Assembly (NCBI GenBank): GCA_028291515.1
Contig: JAQGHU010000074.1
Span: 1-64,000, forward strand
DNA from: Schlesneria sp.
Lineage (GTDB): Bacteria > Planctomycetota > Planctomycetia > Planctomycetales > Planctomycetaceae
DNA: 64,000 bases
Direction of reading: 5' to 3'
Shown: piece after piece, positions 25,278 through 33,497 of the stretch
Layout: every line of letters starts with the position of its first letter
Position numbering within the stretch: the first letter of the stretch is position 1
Program-made: the position numbers and the translations under genes
Notes under the pieces: model-generated
The model's input: the letters and a program-made list of their open reading frames with translations, nothing else
Databases searched by the model: none
Told to the model about the DNA's origin: nothing

Positions 25278-26597
25278 ATGGCCGGACTTCAGCACCGAAA
25301 TGGCAGCTATCGGGTTTTGTTTCGTTACCACGGCAAGCAACACGCCTTCACTCTTGGTGAAGTCTCTCAGGACGAAGCCGAAACAAAAGCCGCACAGGTT
25401 GATTACCTGCTGATGCGGTTGCAACAGCGACTCGCGTCAATTCCTGCGGGCATGACGATTTTGGACTATGTCCAGTTCGACGGTCGTCCCGAGGAAACGC
25501 CGGTCGCTGAGAAGGTCACGCTTGGCACACTCCGCGACCGCTACATCGCGACGCACGAAAGTTCTCTCGAAGCAACGACGGTCAAGGGAATTCGTTCGCA
25601 TTTCAAGCATCTGGTGACGGCTCTGGGAGAGCAGTTCCCAATTGCCGAGTTGTCTCTCGCGGACCTGCAAGGCTATGTCGACCGGCGGCTCAAAGCGGCC
25701 GGTAGGAAGGGCCGCAAACTTTCACCGGCAACTATCCAAAAGGAAATCATCAGCCTGCGAACAGCCTGGAACTGGGGTTCCAAGATGAAGCTGGTGGTGG
25801 GACGGTTTCCCAATCACGGACTTCGCTATCCCAAGACGGTCGAGAAGCCGCCGTTCATGACGCGGGAAGAGATCGAACGCCGGATTGCTGCTGGCAATTT
25901 GACCAAGGTGCAGATCAGCGACCTTTACGACAGCATGTACCTGACTGTCACCGAACTGGATGAAATGCTCCAGCATGTGAAAATAAGCGCCAGCCGACCG
26001 TTTCTATACCCAATGGTCTGCTTTGCTGCCCATACCGGAGCAAGGCGTTCCGAGATCATTCGCACGCAACTGACCGACGTCGATTTCAAGGGGAGGGTGG
26101 TCACGATCCACGAGAAGAAGCGTGTTCGTGGAAAAGCAACGACCCGACGCGTGCCGATGTCGCCATTCCTGATCGGTGCCCTGGAGGACTGGCTCAAAGT
26201 TCACCCCGGTGGCCCGTATCTGTTTGTACAGCAAGCCATCGTCGAACGTAGCAGGACACGCAGTCCGACAACCGGGCACAAAGGACAGAAGACCCGTTCC
26301 AAATCTCCCACCGAGCGGGCAGCGAACGTGAAGGTCAGGCAATCGCATCCCGCCGGACCGATCACTCCGACTGAGGCACATGACCACCTTCGCCGGACAC
26401 TCGCAGAAAGCAAGTGGTCAGTCCTCAAAGGCTGGCATGTCTGCCGACACTCATTTGTTTCCGCCTGTGCCAGCAAGGGAGTCGATCAACGGCTCGTTGA
26501 AAGCTGGGCGGGCCACATGTCGGCGGAGATGTCCCGCCGCTACAGCCACCTGTACCCGTCCACCCAGCAAGCAGCGATTGCGACGGTGTTCGGATAG
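25278..26597 (+). CDS. Tyrosine recombinase / site-specific integrase (element 1)
   Basis: This 439-aa phage-type integrase would insert the element at the adjacent tRNA-Leu. It has an N-terminal arm-binding region, a SAM-like core-binding domain (about 80-190) and a catalytic domain. The catalytic residues are visible: Arg in HTGARRSEI (about 255), H-x-x-R in WHVCRHSFVS (about 387-390), His in SWAGHMS (about 413) and the nucleophilic Tyr in RRYSHLYP (about 422). A basic insertion of about 60 residues (SRTRSPTTGHKGQKTRSKS) precedes the HxxR box. It starts 113 nt from the tRNA 3' end and is followed by a strong terminator. Confidence 0.92.
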   Translation: MAGLQHRNGSYRVLFRYHGKQHAFTLGEVSQDEAETKAAQVDYLLMRLQQRLASIPAGMTILDYVQFDGRPEETPVAEKVTLGTLRDRYIATHESSLEATTVKGIRSHFKHLVTALGEQFPIAELSLADLQGYVDRRLKAAGRKGRKLSPATIQKEIISLRTAWNWGSKMKLVVGRFPNHGLRYPKTVEKPPFMTREEIERRIAAGNLTKVQISDLYDSMYLTVTELDEMLQHVKISASRPFLYPMVCFAAHTGARRSEIIRTQLTDVDFKGRVVTIHEKKRVRGKATTRRVPMSPFLIGALEDWLKVHPGGPYLFVQQAIVERSRTRSPTTGHKGQKTRSKSPTERAANVKVRQSHPAGPITPTEAHDHLRRTLAESKWSVLKGWHVCRHSFVSACASKGVDQRLVESWAGHMSAEMSRRYSHLYPSTQQAAIATVFG

Positions 26598-26605
26598 GAC
26601 AAAAA

Positions 26606-26633
26606 GGGCCTGCTGGTTTTTACCGGCAGGCCC
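26606..26633. terminator. Bidirectional terminator between integrase and antitoxin genes
   Basis: An 11-bp stem (GGGCCTGCTGG / CCGGCAGGCCC, one G-U pair) with a 6-nt T-rich loop lies between convergent genes. An A5 run just upstream on the plus strand gives a U5 tract for minus-strand transcripts, so it can end the toxin-antitoxin mRNA as well as the integrase mRNA. Confidence 0.8.
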
Positions 26634-26662
26634 TTGGTTATCGCATCGAGGTAAACTCAAGA

Positions 26663-27019
26663 CTACACGAGGTGCAGATCACCCGTCCCCTGAGGTCGGG
26701 GCCGCTTGTGTGCAGGATCGAACTGATCGATCTTGACCGTTCCTTTTGGGAACTTCGCCAGGACCTCCAGCTTGCCGCCCAGAGCCGCCACGATTTTTTG
26801 CAGGGTGGAAATATGCATGTCGCCCTGCTTTTCCAGTTTTGACAGACTCGGTTGCTTGATGCCAAGCGCATCGGCAACCTGCTGCTGACTCTTGCCCGTC
26901 AGTTGCCGGACTTCGCTCAGGAGCAGCTCTCCGAGCAGTTCCTGAGTGCGGCGAGCCGCTTTGGCCTGCGTTTTCTTTGTGGTCGTCCGTTTGACGAGTT
27001 CGTCGAATGACTTGGCCAT
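26663..27019 (-). CDS. HTH antitoxin (HigA-like, XRE family)
   Basis: This 118-aa protein has an XRE-type helix-turn-helix (residues about 42-95: LTGKSQQQVADALGIKQPSLSKLEKQ, shown in part). In the HigBA-type arrangement the antitoxin gene is second, and here it begins 5 nt after the toxin stop. It should neutralise the toxin and repress the shared promoter by binding the palindromes at 27402-27443. The basic, helical N-terminus (KTQAKAARRTQELLGELLL) may contact the toxin. It sits next to the integrase, as do many element-stabilising modules. Confidence 0.85.
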   Translation of the reverse strand: MAKSFDELVKRTTTKKTQAKAARRTQELLGELLLSEVRQLTGKSQQQVADALGIKQPSLSKLEKQGDMHISTLQKIVAALGGKLEVLAKFPKGTVKIDQFDPAHKRPRPQGTGDLHLV

Positions 27020-27024
27020 AGTGT

Positions 27025-27393
27025 TTACTCCTTACCCTTCTTCTTTGCTTTCAATGCCGCCAGATGCGCATCGAATAATTCATCGGCCTTGGCAATCAGT
27101 TGCTTGTAGAACCGTTTTTGACTGACTCCCGATTTGTCACCGGCCACCAGGAGGATGGCCGCACGCTCGGGGTCGAACGCGAAGGCGATCCGCATTACCT
27201 TGTCCGACGTGTCAGCCCGAAGCTCCTTCATATTGGCATGCTTCGCCCCGTTGAGCGTATCCGCATGCGGACGGGCCAGTTTTGGTCCCAGGAGTTTCAG
27301 CAATTCCACTTTGGCAATGATTTCGGCCTGGCCGTCTTCGTCCAGTTCGGTAAACCACTCATCAAAACCATCGGTCGTCGCCACATGCCACAT
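27025..27393 (-). CDS. HigB/Gp49-like toxin (RelE/ParE superfamily)
   Basis: This 122-aa protein resembles phage-derived Gp49-like/HigB toxins, which are ribosome-dependent mRNA interferases of the RelE/ParE fold. Seen are WFTELDEDGQAEIIAKVELL at the N-terminus, then the strand pair KELRADTSDKVMRIAFAFDP and AAILLVAGDKSG, and the basic C-terminus QKRFYKQLIAKADELF. It is the first gene of the pair, with the antitoxin 5 nt downstream. The promoter places the predicted +1 about at the ATG, so the mRNA may be leaderless. Toxicity is inferred from family and context. Confidence 0.82.
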   Translation of the reverse strand: MWHVATTDGFDEWFTELDEDGQAEIIAKVELLKLLGPKLARPHADTLNGAKHANMKELRADTSDKVMRIAFAFDPERAAILLVAGDKSGVSQKRFYKQLIAKADELFDAHLAALKAKKKGKE

Positions 27394-27399
27394 GAGACA

Positions 27400-27443
27400 A
27401 TCATAGCCCAGAGGCTATGCTCCGTCAATAGCTTTGAAGCTAT
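27400..27443 (-). promoter_or_regulatory. Autoregulated promoter-operator of the toxin-antitoxin pair
   Basis: On the minus strand TTGACG (27428-27423) and TATGAT (27405-27400) are spaced by exactly 17 nt. One palindrome (CATAGCC-N4-GGCTATG, 27402-27419) fills the spacer and overlaps the -10 box. A second (ATAGCTT-N2-AAGCTAT, 27428-27443) covers the upstream edge of the -35 box. Both share the half-site core TAGC, as expected for repressor binding. The predicted start of transcription coincides with the toxin ATG. Confidence 0.8.
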
Positions 27444-27481
27444 ACCACGTTTCCGGGTGGACGACACCGTCCACACCACAA

Positions 27482-27766
27482 TTAGCGCCCGTCGTTTGGT
27501 TGGAGAGGCAGCAATCCCTCGCGTTGCAGTCGCAACACTTCGGCATGGCTGATGACCCAACTGGCGTGTGCTCCCCGGCCGGACCGTCGTTTTTCTGCCC
27601 GGATTCTCTTCAGTCGAGCCCATTCGCGCACCGTGAAGTCCGACTTTCCGACGATCTGCGCCACCTGTTCGGTGGAATACCACTCGCGGACCGTCTGCTG
27701 TTCGACGAGCGTTTCCAGCATCGATTCGATTTTTTCGAGTCGTTCGTCAAGCGTCACGTTACACAT
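27482..27766 (-). CDS. HTH excisionase-like DNA-binding protein (element 1)
   Basis: This 94-aa protein has a helical N-terminus (LDERLEKIESMLETLVEQQ), likely a coiled coil for dimerisation. A MerR/Xis-type winged helix follows (WYSTEQVAQIVGKSDFTVREWARLKRI), as in helix-turn-helix 17-type proteins. Its position near the integrase suggests a recombination directionality factor, but a transcriptional regulator is also possible. The start is taken at the ATG at 27766, which is preceded by GGGGGA; a TTG 12 nt upstream is the alternative. Confidence 0.65.
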   Translation of the reverse strand: MCNVTLDERLEKIESMLETLVEQQTVREWYSTEQVAQIVGKSDFTVREWARLKRIRAEKRRSGRGAHASWVISHAEVLRLQREGLLPLQPNDGR

Positions 27767-27826
27767 TCCCCCAATCAATCAGAAACTTGATGTCCAGTTC
27801 ATCGAACTTGACCATCGGATTTCGGG

Positions 27827-28096
27827 TCAGCGGTCATTCTCTCTGGAGTCTCGGGCCGCCTGGCCGCGACTGGCATGCCGTTCGAGCATGTCGTTGTAAC
27901 TGTTGCCCGCGCCCATCTCCTGAGTGACAATCTGAGGAGTCGGATTGCCAAATAATCCCGGCTCTTCCACCGGACGAATGTTGCTGGTCGGCAGTGCAGG
28001 CAGCGCTTGGGCAAGTTCCTTGAAGCCTGCTCTGCCCATAGCTGCGAGATGTCCTTCTCCGATCTTTGCCGGTCTGCCTCCGTTTTCTTCTGACAT
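27827..28096 (-). CDS. Small conserved-looking protein, unknown
   Basis: This 89-aa soluble polar protein begins MSEENGGRPAKIGEGHLAAMGR and carries a Pro-rich middle (LPTSNIRPVEEPGLFGNPTP). A GAGGAA-type site lies upstream of the ATG. It starts 3 nt after the stop of the membrane-protein gene at 28100, suggesting co-expression. No family recognised. An overlapping frame at 27834-28103 is Arg-rich and less likely. Confidence 0.5.
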   Translation of the reverse strand: MSEENGGRPAKIGEGHLAAMGRAGFKELAQALPALPTSNIRPVEEPGLFGNPTPQIVTQEMGAGNSYNDMLERHASRGQAARDSRENDR

Positions 28097-28099
28097 GCA

Positions 28100-28672
28100 T
28101 CATTCCTCAAAGGGGTTCCTGAAACGTCTTGAATAATATTCCTGCTCGATGTGGGCATCCCGCATCAATTGCAACCGCCTGCGAACAATTTCCGATTCGA
28201 TGCCATCCCTCACCATGAGTGAGACAGAGCACGTCATCACCAGAAGTGCCAGGTGCGATGAAACCGGGACGAACAGCAAGCCCACGAGAGGGCAAAGCTC
28301 CAACTCAATCAAGGCTGTGGCCGTGGATAACTTCCGCACAAAAGGAACCTTCATGGCCAGCCACGGATAACCGGGATATCGACTGTGAACCACCATTTTC
28401 CTGACCAGTCTAAGAGTCTCGATTCGCCGATAAACAAGGGCGCTTAACCAGACGCAGAAGTACATGAACGTCACGCCGGTCATGTCCAACGCGGCAATTC
28501 CCAAGATCAAAGCACCTGACCAGAATCCGTAGATGCCGGGATGTTCCAGTCCGAAGCCGCAACGGATGAATGGCGTAAGGCATGTGGCATGGACATTCGC
28601 GCAGAAATACACGAGGCCGAGAGCATCGCCCCGGCTCATCGAACTGGACTCTTGTTGCTGCTTCTCTGGCAT
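28100..28672 (-). CDS. Integral membrane protein, unknown, element 1
   Basis: This 190-aa protein has three to four hydrophobic segments: about 18-34 (LGLVYFCANVHATCL), 52-82 (ALILGIAALDMTGVTFMYFCVWLSALV, given in part) and 125-152 (LCPLVGLLFVPVSSHLALLV). The C-terminus is charged (EIVRRRLQLMRDAHIEQEYYSRRFRNPFEE). It lies in a minus-strand run downstream of the coupling ATPase, so a role in conjugative transfer or surface exclusion is possible but unsupported by any motif. Confidence 0.6.
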   Translation of the reverse strand: MPEKQQQESSSMSRGDALGLVYFCANVHATCLTPFIRCGFGLEHPGIYGFWSGALILGIAALDMTGVTFMYFCVWLSALVYRRIETLRLVRKMVVHSRYPGYPWLAMKVPFVRKLSTATALIELELCPLVGLLFVPVSSHLALLVMTCSVSLMVRDGIESEIVRRRLQLMRDAHIEQEYYSRRFRNPFEE

Positions 28673-28764
28673 GACAACGACTTTCAGCGAGAACTGTGTT
28701 TCTCAGGCGCTGATCTCACAGGGATATGAAAAGACGACCCGCGTGATCGCGTCCCACGACTGGA

Positions 28765-29046
28765 CTAATTCTTACTGGGATTCATTGCCATCCGTGCCGC
28801 AGCAATTCCGGTCACCGCTGCCCCGATGTCCTCGAAATAGCCAAACGGGCCAAGGACAACTTCTGGTAAGAGGTCCACCGGCGAAATGCAGTAGATGCCG
28901 CAAAAGATCGCCACGCACCAGCCGACGATTGGCAGGAGGAATTCCCGCAGCTTGCACTGTGGAATGGACAGCAACACGATGAAGCTCACGGCAAGAATGG
29001 TTCCGCACGTAAGCATCATCTCCATGGTATCGAACAGGCTTTGCAT
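28765..29046 (-). CDS. DUF1232/YkvA-like small membrane protein
   Basis: This 93-aa protein has an N-terminal membrane span (LTCGTILAVSFIVLLSIP), a second (LLPIVGWCVAIFCGIYCISPVD), and the DUF1232 signature SPVDLLPEVVLGPFGYFEDIGA. An AAGGA lies about 8 nt before the ATG. Proteins of this family occur widely, often beside unrelated genes, and have no firm role. Its place here is in the small-gene run following the coupling ATPase. Confidence 0.75.
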   Translation of the reverse strand: MQSLFDTMEMMLTCGTILAVSFIVLLSIPQCKLREFLLPIVGWCVAIFCGIYCISPVDLLPEVVLGPFGYFEDIGAAVTGIAAARMAMNPSKN

Positions 29047-29188
29047 TGAACTGATCCTTAACTTGATGGATTGAGCGTCGATGCCAGCGTGAGCGGCAGT
29101 GATTTCGCAGACAATGCCCGGCCGTGATGCCGGTAAGCGCCACGGCCGGACGTATGGGAAACGGTCGAGTTAATCGTTTCTCTGTGAA

Positions 29189-29263
29189 TTACGGCTGTCC
29201 GGTCAGGATTGCCCGGATAATTCCATACATCAATTCCCCGAAGAAGAAGCACAGCGCGTCCAT
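29189..29263 (-). CDS. 24-residue hydrophobic micropeptide candidate
   Basis: An ATG at 29263 opens a frame of 24 codons, MDALCFFFGELMYGIIRAIL followed by TGQP, which would make one membrane helix. The ribosome binding site is weak. It lies in the gap between the coupling ATPase and the DUF1232 gene on the same strand, a gap otherwise without a gene. Confidence 0.35.
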   Translation of the reverse strand: MDALCFFFGELMYGIIRAILTGQP

Positions 29264-29323
29264 GATTGGTCTTTCTGAAAGGCGAGTCGAATCTGTCCAC
29301 CCCGCACATTGCGAGCGTGACAA

Positions 29324-29386
29324 TCAATGTTTGAGTGTGATTGGCAGAAGACCGGGTTGGTTCATGAGATATTTCGCATTGGTCAT
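29324..29386 (-). CDS. 20-codon small frame behind a strong ribosome binding site
   Basis: A perfect AGGAGG (29393-29388 on the minus strand) precedes two possible starts. One is an ATG one nucleotide away, giving 20 residues (MTNAKYLMNQPGLLPITLKH). The other is an ATG 8 nt away, giving only MRNIS and ending in an ATGA overlap with an internal start. The strong site suggests that something small is translated, but which frame is unclear. Confidence 0.25.
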   Translation of the reverse strand: MTNAKYLMNQPGLLPITLKH

Positions 29387-29567
29387 TCCTCCTACTGGCG
29401 GTGAATCGTTTCGCTTTTCCTGAACCGACACGGGAACGGAAGGTCGCTTCGGCGCGTACCGCGAGCGCCGGGCAAACACGTTGGGATAGTCTTTCGCCGA
29501 AGGAGCGGATGACTGACGGCATCCGCAGGGCTCCAAATCTCAGTAGGCACTCGGCCTTGCAGGACGA

Positions 29568-31085
29568 TTACCCGACCGGGTCCTTCTGTGAGAACGTTAC
29601 TTCCAGCCAGTTGGCCCCATTTGAAAACGGCTCACCCGACCGGATCACAATGCCGTCGCAGATCAGGCCGTTCACGTGCCCCCCGGTACGTAATCCGTTC
29701 AAGAGCACGGCAGGCTGCAATTCCGATTCGTAGTGCTCCGTGGTGGACATGGTGACCTTGCCGCGCCCGTTCATCTCTTCCCAGATATTTTCTACGGGAC
29801 CGGTAGTGACTCCGAAAAAGGTCTGGAGGTTCTTACCGATCAGGCCAGATGCCCATTCCGCCGATTTCAGATCACCCAGGGCGTGAAAAATCTTTGTGCC
29901 AAAGTTGGGGAGTAACGCATCAGCCAGATTCTTACCGGCATCTCCCTTGAGGGCCGCGTAGTAAGAGGAGAGGGATTGACTGAGCACCACCATGCAGCCG
30001 AGATGTGAACGGCACTGTGCGATGTAGTACGAATCAAAGGAATTGACGAACTGGTGATACTCGTCGGCCCAGATCACGTTGATGAAGTCATCCGGTTGTG
30101 CATGGCGACGGAGCACTCTGCGCTGCGTCAGGTATTTCCACCCGGCGGCAACCAGCGTTCCCATGTCGCCCCATTCCGCCGGAGCCATGTCCACGAACAC
30201 CCATTTGCCCGAAAGCATGTCGTCCGGAGTAACATTCGTTGTCGTGGAAACCAGCTCGCGGACGACTCCGACATTGAATACATGCAGGAGGCCCATCACG
30301 CCGGTCAGGATGCTGGATCGAGTCTTTTCGGACATGATCGGGAATTCGGAAAGCCAGTAGTCCGACGCAAGCTGAAAATCATGGGCCTCGACGGCTGACT
30401 TTTCCACATTGAACGCTGTGGCCATGCACTGATTACAGAACTCGGCCCGCCAGGCTTCCGTCATGATCTCTGCCGGACACTGCGGTGCGCTGGTGATGAA
30501 TCGCTGGATGTCGGGAGCGGATACGGTTCCCTTCGCCTGTTTGATGATTTCCACTGCGTTGTAGATCATCCGTTCCTGCTCGCGTTCCCAGAAATCCGCG
30601 TTCTCTCCACCCGACGTATCACTGGAGCGAAGCGTCTCGGCGATCATGGTAATGCACCGCGTCACGTCCCGCGTATGGCCACCTGACTCCAGCACGTAAC
30701 CCAGGAAATTGAACCGCAACGGCGAATCAGGAGCAAAGACCAGAAGGTCATGCGAGCGTCCCGCCGATGCAAACATTGATTTCCAATTGCCGAGGTCCTC
30801 TGGCTTGGCCCCCAAGATCAAGCCGCCGGACAGGTCATGGCCGATGATGGCATTGCCGATCAGTCTGCCACTGGAACTCGTTTTTCCAGAACCTGCCCGT
30901 CCCGTCACGCAGACGCCACCATTCAGCAGGTGACGTTTCGTGAACCTGTCCATGTCGTTCCAATTCAGCAACGTCATATCCAACGGATCAAACGGCTTTG
31001 GCACCCCTGGCCGCACGCTGATCATCGGAAAGAACCATCTGGCGATCGCAGATTCAATCATTGTTTTCATTGATTCCGTGCTCAT
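29568..31085 (-). CDS. VirD4/TraD-type coupling ATPase of conjugative transfer
   Basis: This 505-aa cytoplasmic AAA+ protein would link relaxosome DNA to the mating channel. Walker A is GRAGSGKT at residues 62-69; Walker B is seen as VIWADEYHQF in the second half, followed by the sensor-like VVLSQSLSSY. No N-terminal membrane spans are present, unlike TraD/TraG of many plasmids, so it is of the soluble type or is anchored by a partner. I chose ATG 31085 with GGAG about 9 nt upstream; the frame extends to 31235 into the ParB-like gene without supportive features. No other type IV secretion gene is nearby; the relaxase is at 37649. Confidence 0.8.
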   Translation of the reverse strand: MSTESMKTMIESAIARWFFPMISVRPGVPKPFDPLDMTLLNWNDMDRFTKRHLLNGGVCVTGRAGSGKTSSSGRLIGNAIIGHDLSGGLILGAKPEDLGNWKSMFASAGRSHDLLVFAPDSPLRFNFLGYVLESGGHTRDVTRCITMIAETLRSSDTSGGENADFWEREQERMIYNAVEIIKQAKGTVSAPDIQRFITSAPQCPAEIMTEAWRAEFCNQCMATAFNVEKSAVEAHDFQLASDYWLSEFPIMSEKTRSSILTGVMGLLHVFNVGVVRELVSTTTNVTPDDMLSGKWVFVDMAPAEWGDMGTLVAAGWKYLTQRRVLRRHAQPDDFINVIWADEYHQFVNSFDSYYIAQCRSHLGCMVVLSQSLSSYYAALKGDAGKNLADALLPNFGTKIFHALGDLKSAEWASGLIGKNLQTFFGVTTGPVENIWEEMNGRGKVTMSTTEHYESELQPAVLLNGLRTGGHVNGLICDGIVIRSGEPFSNGANWLEVTFSQKDPVG

Positions 31086-31137
31086 GGGATTCAGCTCCAG
31101 ATGCAACGCAGTAAACAGTGGATAATCATGAGAACGG

Positions 31138-31926
31138 TCATGATGCCCTCGCTTGATCGCGAAGAACCGCCTGAAATGTCTTTGCGTCCAGTCCTTGGTC
31201 TCTAGCTCTCCGTGCCTGCTTTCCGGCGTCAGCAAGCGCCTCGATTAGGTCAGAGAGCGACAACTCGTCCCCGCTGGCAACGATGCTGATCCCGCTGGGC
31301 AGCAGGCACTTGATCCTGCTGCTACGCACTGCGGGGACATTGCCGTTGCGGCTCTTCCTGCTTGCGGACTCGATGGCATCACGGCTTGCCCCGGACAGTT
31401 TCAACGCCAGGAGCCCGGCCTGATCGGCGAGCGGCAGCTTTGAAGCGGCATAGAGATCCGATATTCCGACGGCACCATCCTTTAACGCATCCTGCCATTC
31501 GCCGGAGCATTTCGATGGCGACAGCAGTCTGACAATCATGCTGTCAGACAAGTGCAAATGTTCAGCGAGGTCTTTTTGCTGCCATGCCGGATTCATGCAC
31601 ATAAGTTCGGCACAACCCAGCCACTTCTCGTACCCGGACAAATCTTCCCTCAGCATGTTCTCGGTGAGTTGCCAGACCTTGATCTGGCAATCAGAAAGCT
31701 GCTCGTCAGCAATCTTGACTTCAAGATGCGTCATTCCGACCAGCGTCGCCGCGCGGTAGCGGCGTTCGCCCGCTATTAGCGTCCCATCCGGCTGGCAGAG
31801 CACAGGCTGAAGTTGCCTTTCCTTAAGCGAAGCTCCGAGCCGAAGTAGATCCGCCTCGTCGAACTGCTTCCGAACCTGCGGGTTCGTTTTGAACCAACTC
31901 AAATTCTTTGTCACGACCTGCGGCAT
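31138..31926 (-). CDS. ParB/Spo0J-like partition or regulatory protein
   Basis: This 262-aa protein has the ParB N-terminal nuclease-like fold (residues about 10-100: NPQVRKQFDEADLLRLGASL, PVLCQPDGTLIAGERRYRAA) with the GERRYRAA box. Next is the helix-turn-helix domain (QKDLAEHLHLSDSMIVRLLS). The C-terminus is short and basic. A GGTGGAG site lies 6 nt before ATG 31926; the longer frame to 32040 is not supported. No ParA is adjacent, so it may act as an element regulator or anchor rather than a full partition system. It lies 52 nt upstream of the coupling ATPase on the same strand. Confidence 0.82.
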   Translation of the reverse strand: MPQVVTKNLSWFKTNPQVRKQFDEADLLRLGASLKERQLQPVLCQPDGTLIAGERRYRAATLVGMTHLEVKIADEQLSDCQIKVWQLTENMLREDLSGYEKWLGCAELMCMNPAWQQKDLAEHLHLSDSMIVRLLSPSKCSGEWQDALKDGAVGISDLYAASKLPLADQAGLLALKLSGASRDAIESASRKSRNGNVPAVRSSRIKCLLPSGISIVASGDELSLSDLIEALADAGKQARRARDQGLDAKTFQAVLRDQARAS

Positions 31927-32060
31927 GATGACTCCACCGTAGATTTGAAAGCTCACTTCGCAATGGGGTGGAGCCGCATCGCAATTGCGATGCGACTCCA
32001 TTTCCCATTTCCAAGTCATTCGCGATACCTGACAAAACACTCCTCACTTCGCATGACGCT

Positions 32061-32144
32061 TCAACCGCCGGAAAGCGCAATCAGCGCGAGCTGAAAAAGG
32101 GCAGTGAGAACGATCACGGTTGCGGGGCAGAATCCAAGAATCAT
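32061..32144 (-). CDS. 27-residue hydrophobic micropeptide
   Basis: ATG 32144 has GGAAGG with an ideal 7-nt spacing and opens 27 codons: MILGFCPATVIVLTALFQLA then LIALSGG. This is a single predicted membrane helix. The frame ends 134 nt before the ParB-like start. With the micropeptide candidate at 29189 it suggests that the transfer module encodes several very small membrane peptides. Confidence 0.5.
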   Translation of the reverse strand: MILGFCPATVIVLTALFQLALIALSGG

Positions 32145-32613
32145 GATTTTTCCTTCCAACAAAGAGGACTTACAAACATGCTTTGCTGCCGTGGTAACAC
32201 TGCACGGAACAGCGTCCATTCGATGCACTTGCGCGATGTCCCGCTTCGCATTCAACCCGTATTTTCTGGCATGCTGTCCCTCCCTTCCACAATGTGTACA
32301 GAACCGAGATCGGACGCCGACATCAGCGCGCACGTTGAGCGCAGAACACATGAGACTGGTACAAAGCACTGAATGACGAACGCGCTATCCGAAGACAACG
32401 CATCGACGACGCTCGTCGCCGCTCGCAGGATTGCAGCACATCGCTCGCACTTGGACGGCTGAACAAACATTCGTACAGCCGCAGGTCCACTTCTTCAGCT
32501 TTTGCAGGGCAGGCTGATCATAATTCCGCGCCACACCTGCCACCCGGAATTGCGAATTCCGCGTAACCCTCGGCAACCATTATTACAACGTACGACACGC
32601 AGACGCCGATTCA
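32145..32613. other. Gap without a convincing gene
   Basis: About 470 nt between the micropeptide and the orphan gene at 32614. Several frames of 60-130 codons exist on both strands, but none has a good ribosome binding site or a plausible protein composition. Promoters for the minus-strand transfer genes probably lie in its left part. Confidence 0.4.
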
Positions 32614-33420
32614 TCACAAATACGATCTCGATCTACTGTGCCTGACAGCCAATATAAATTGGGCACTGCCCCACGCAAACTCCGATTGCCACTCGATATC
32701 ACGCTTCACATCAGCGCAACGAGCAGGATCATCTGAAATCCCGAGATAACGATTCAACTCTCCGAAATCGCATCCTCCGAACTCAACTAGCAACAAACGT
32801 TCGCGATTGCGCATCCGCTCCCGCTCTTCGGCAATCGATGCACAATGCACCTCTGTGTATAGCAGTGTGTCAATATATGCATTCACTTCTTCCGGGTGAC
32901 TCGCTGCGAGAGAAAAACACATTGGTTTCCCACGCGCTACGCCGATATCAGTAGTATCATCACACTGAGAGTCCGCTCTGCGGCGAGTCGCTTCCGACAT
33001 TGCATAGTCGCCGATCGCTTCAACCATCACTTTACTGGCCATTTGCAGGAAGCGAAGCAATTGATCCACCGTAAGTGGACGTGAACCACAAATCCGTTGC
33101 AACACGCGCGACACAATGGTTCGATTGTCGTCTTTGTCCGAAGAAGATTGGCTTTCGCGGTCAATGCATTGACGAATCAGTTGGCTCAGTTCTAACGCAG
33201 GACTGCTGGAGTCTTCCACAAGATAGCGGAAGGGAAACTCGAATTGGGTTGCTCCGACATCGGCGGCACAATTATTTGAGAGAGGAATGCGATCGCCATC
33301 AAGCAACGCGAACTGCGATCGCGCGTACGCCGCCAAGAACGACGGTTCAACTTCGAAGAACATCCCCTGTGCGCCATCAGAGGCAACACCGTCTGTTGAT
33401 TTACTAGGTCCGTGTAACAT
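32614..33420 (-). CDS. Orphan protein, unknown (cargo of element 1)
   Basis: This 268-aa soluble protein is not recognised. It has helical segments (LRFLQMASKVMVEAIGDYAM; AYIDTLLYTEVHCASIAEERERMRNRERLLLVEF, given in part) and a Ser/Asp-rich stretch (ESQSSSDKDDN). ATG 33420 is preceded by GAGAGGTGA, favoured over an ATG 27 nt upstream. It is followed in the upstream direction by two further orphans on the same strand. No catalytic motif is seen. Confidence 0.6.
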   Translation of the reverse strand: MLHGPSKSTDGVASDGAQGMFFEVEPSFLAAYARSQFALLDGDRIPLSNNCAADVGATQFEFPFRYLVEDSSSPALELSQLIRQCIDRESQSSSDKDDNRTIVSRVLQRICGSRPLTVDQLLRFLQMASKVMVEAIGDYAMSEATRRRADSQCDDTTDIGVARGKPMCFSLAASHPEEVNAYIDTLLYTEVHCASIAEERERMRNRERLLLVEFGGCDFGELNRYLGISDDPARCADVKRDIEWQSEFAWGSAQFILAVRHSRSRSYL

Positions 33421-33497
33421 ATTCACCTCTCGGAAGTAGGCCATCAACCACTCGTCGTGTCACACTGTGCTATTCAGAAAAATCGCAATTCATGCGA

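Noticed and set aside
27834-28103. Arg-rich frame overlapping the 89-aa gene at 27827
   Set aside because: Composition is shadow-like, whereas the 27827-28096 frame has balanced residues and a good start.
29058-29522. Minus-strand frame of 154 residues upstream of the DUF1232 gene
   Set aside because: Arg/Thr/Ser-rich with no motif, and it overlaps the better-supported small frames in that gap.
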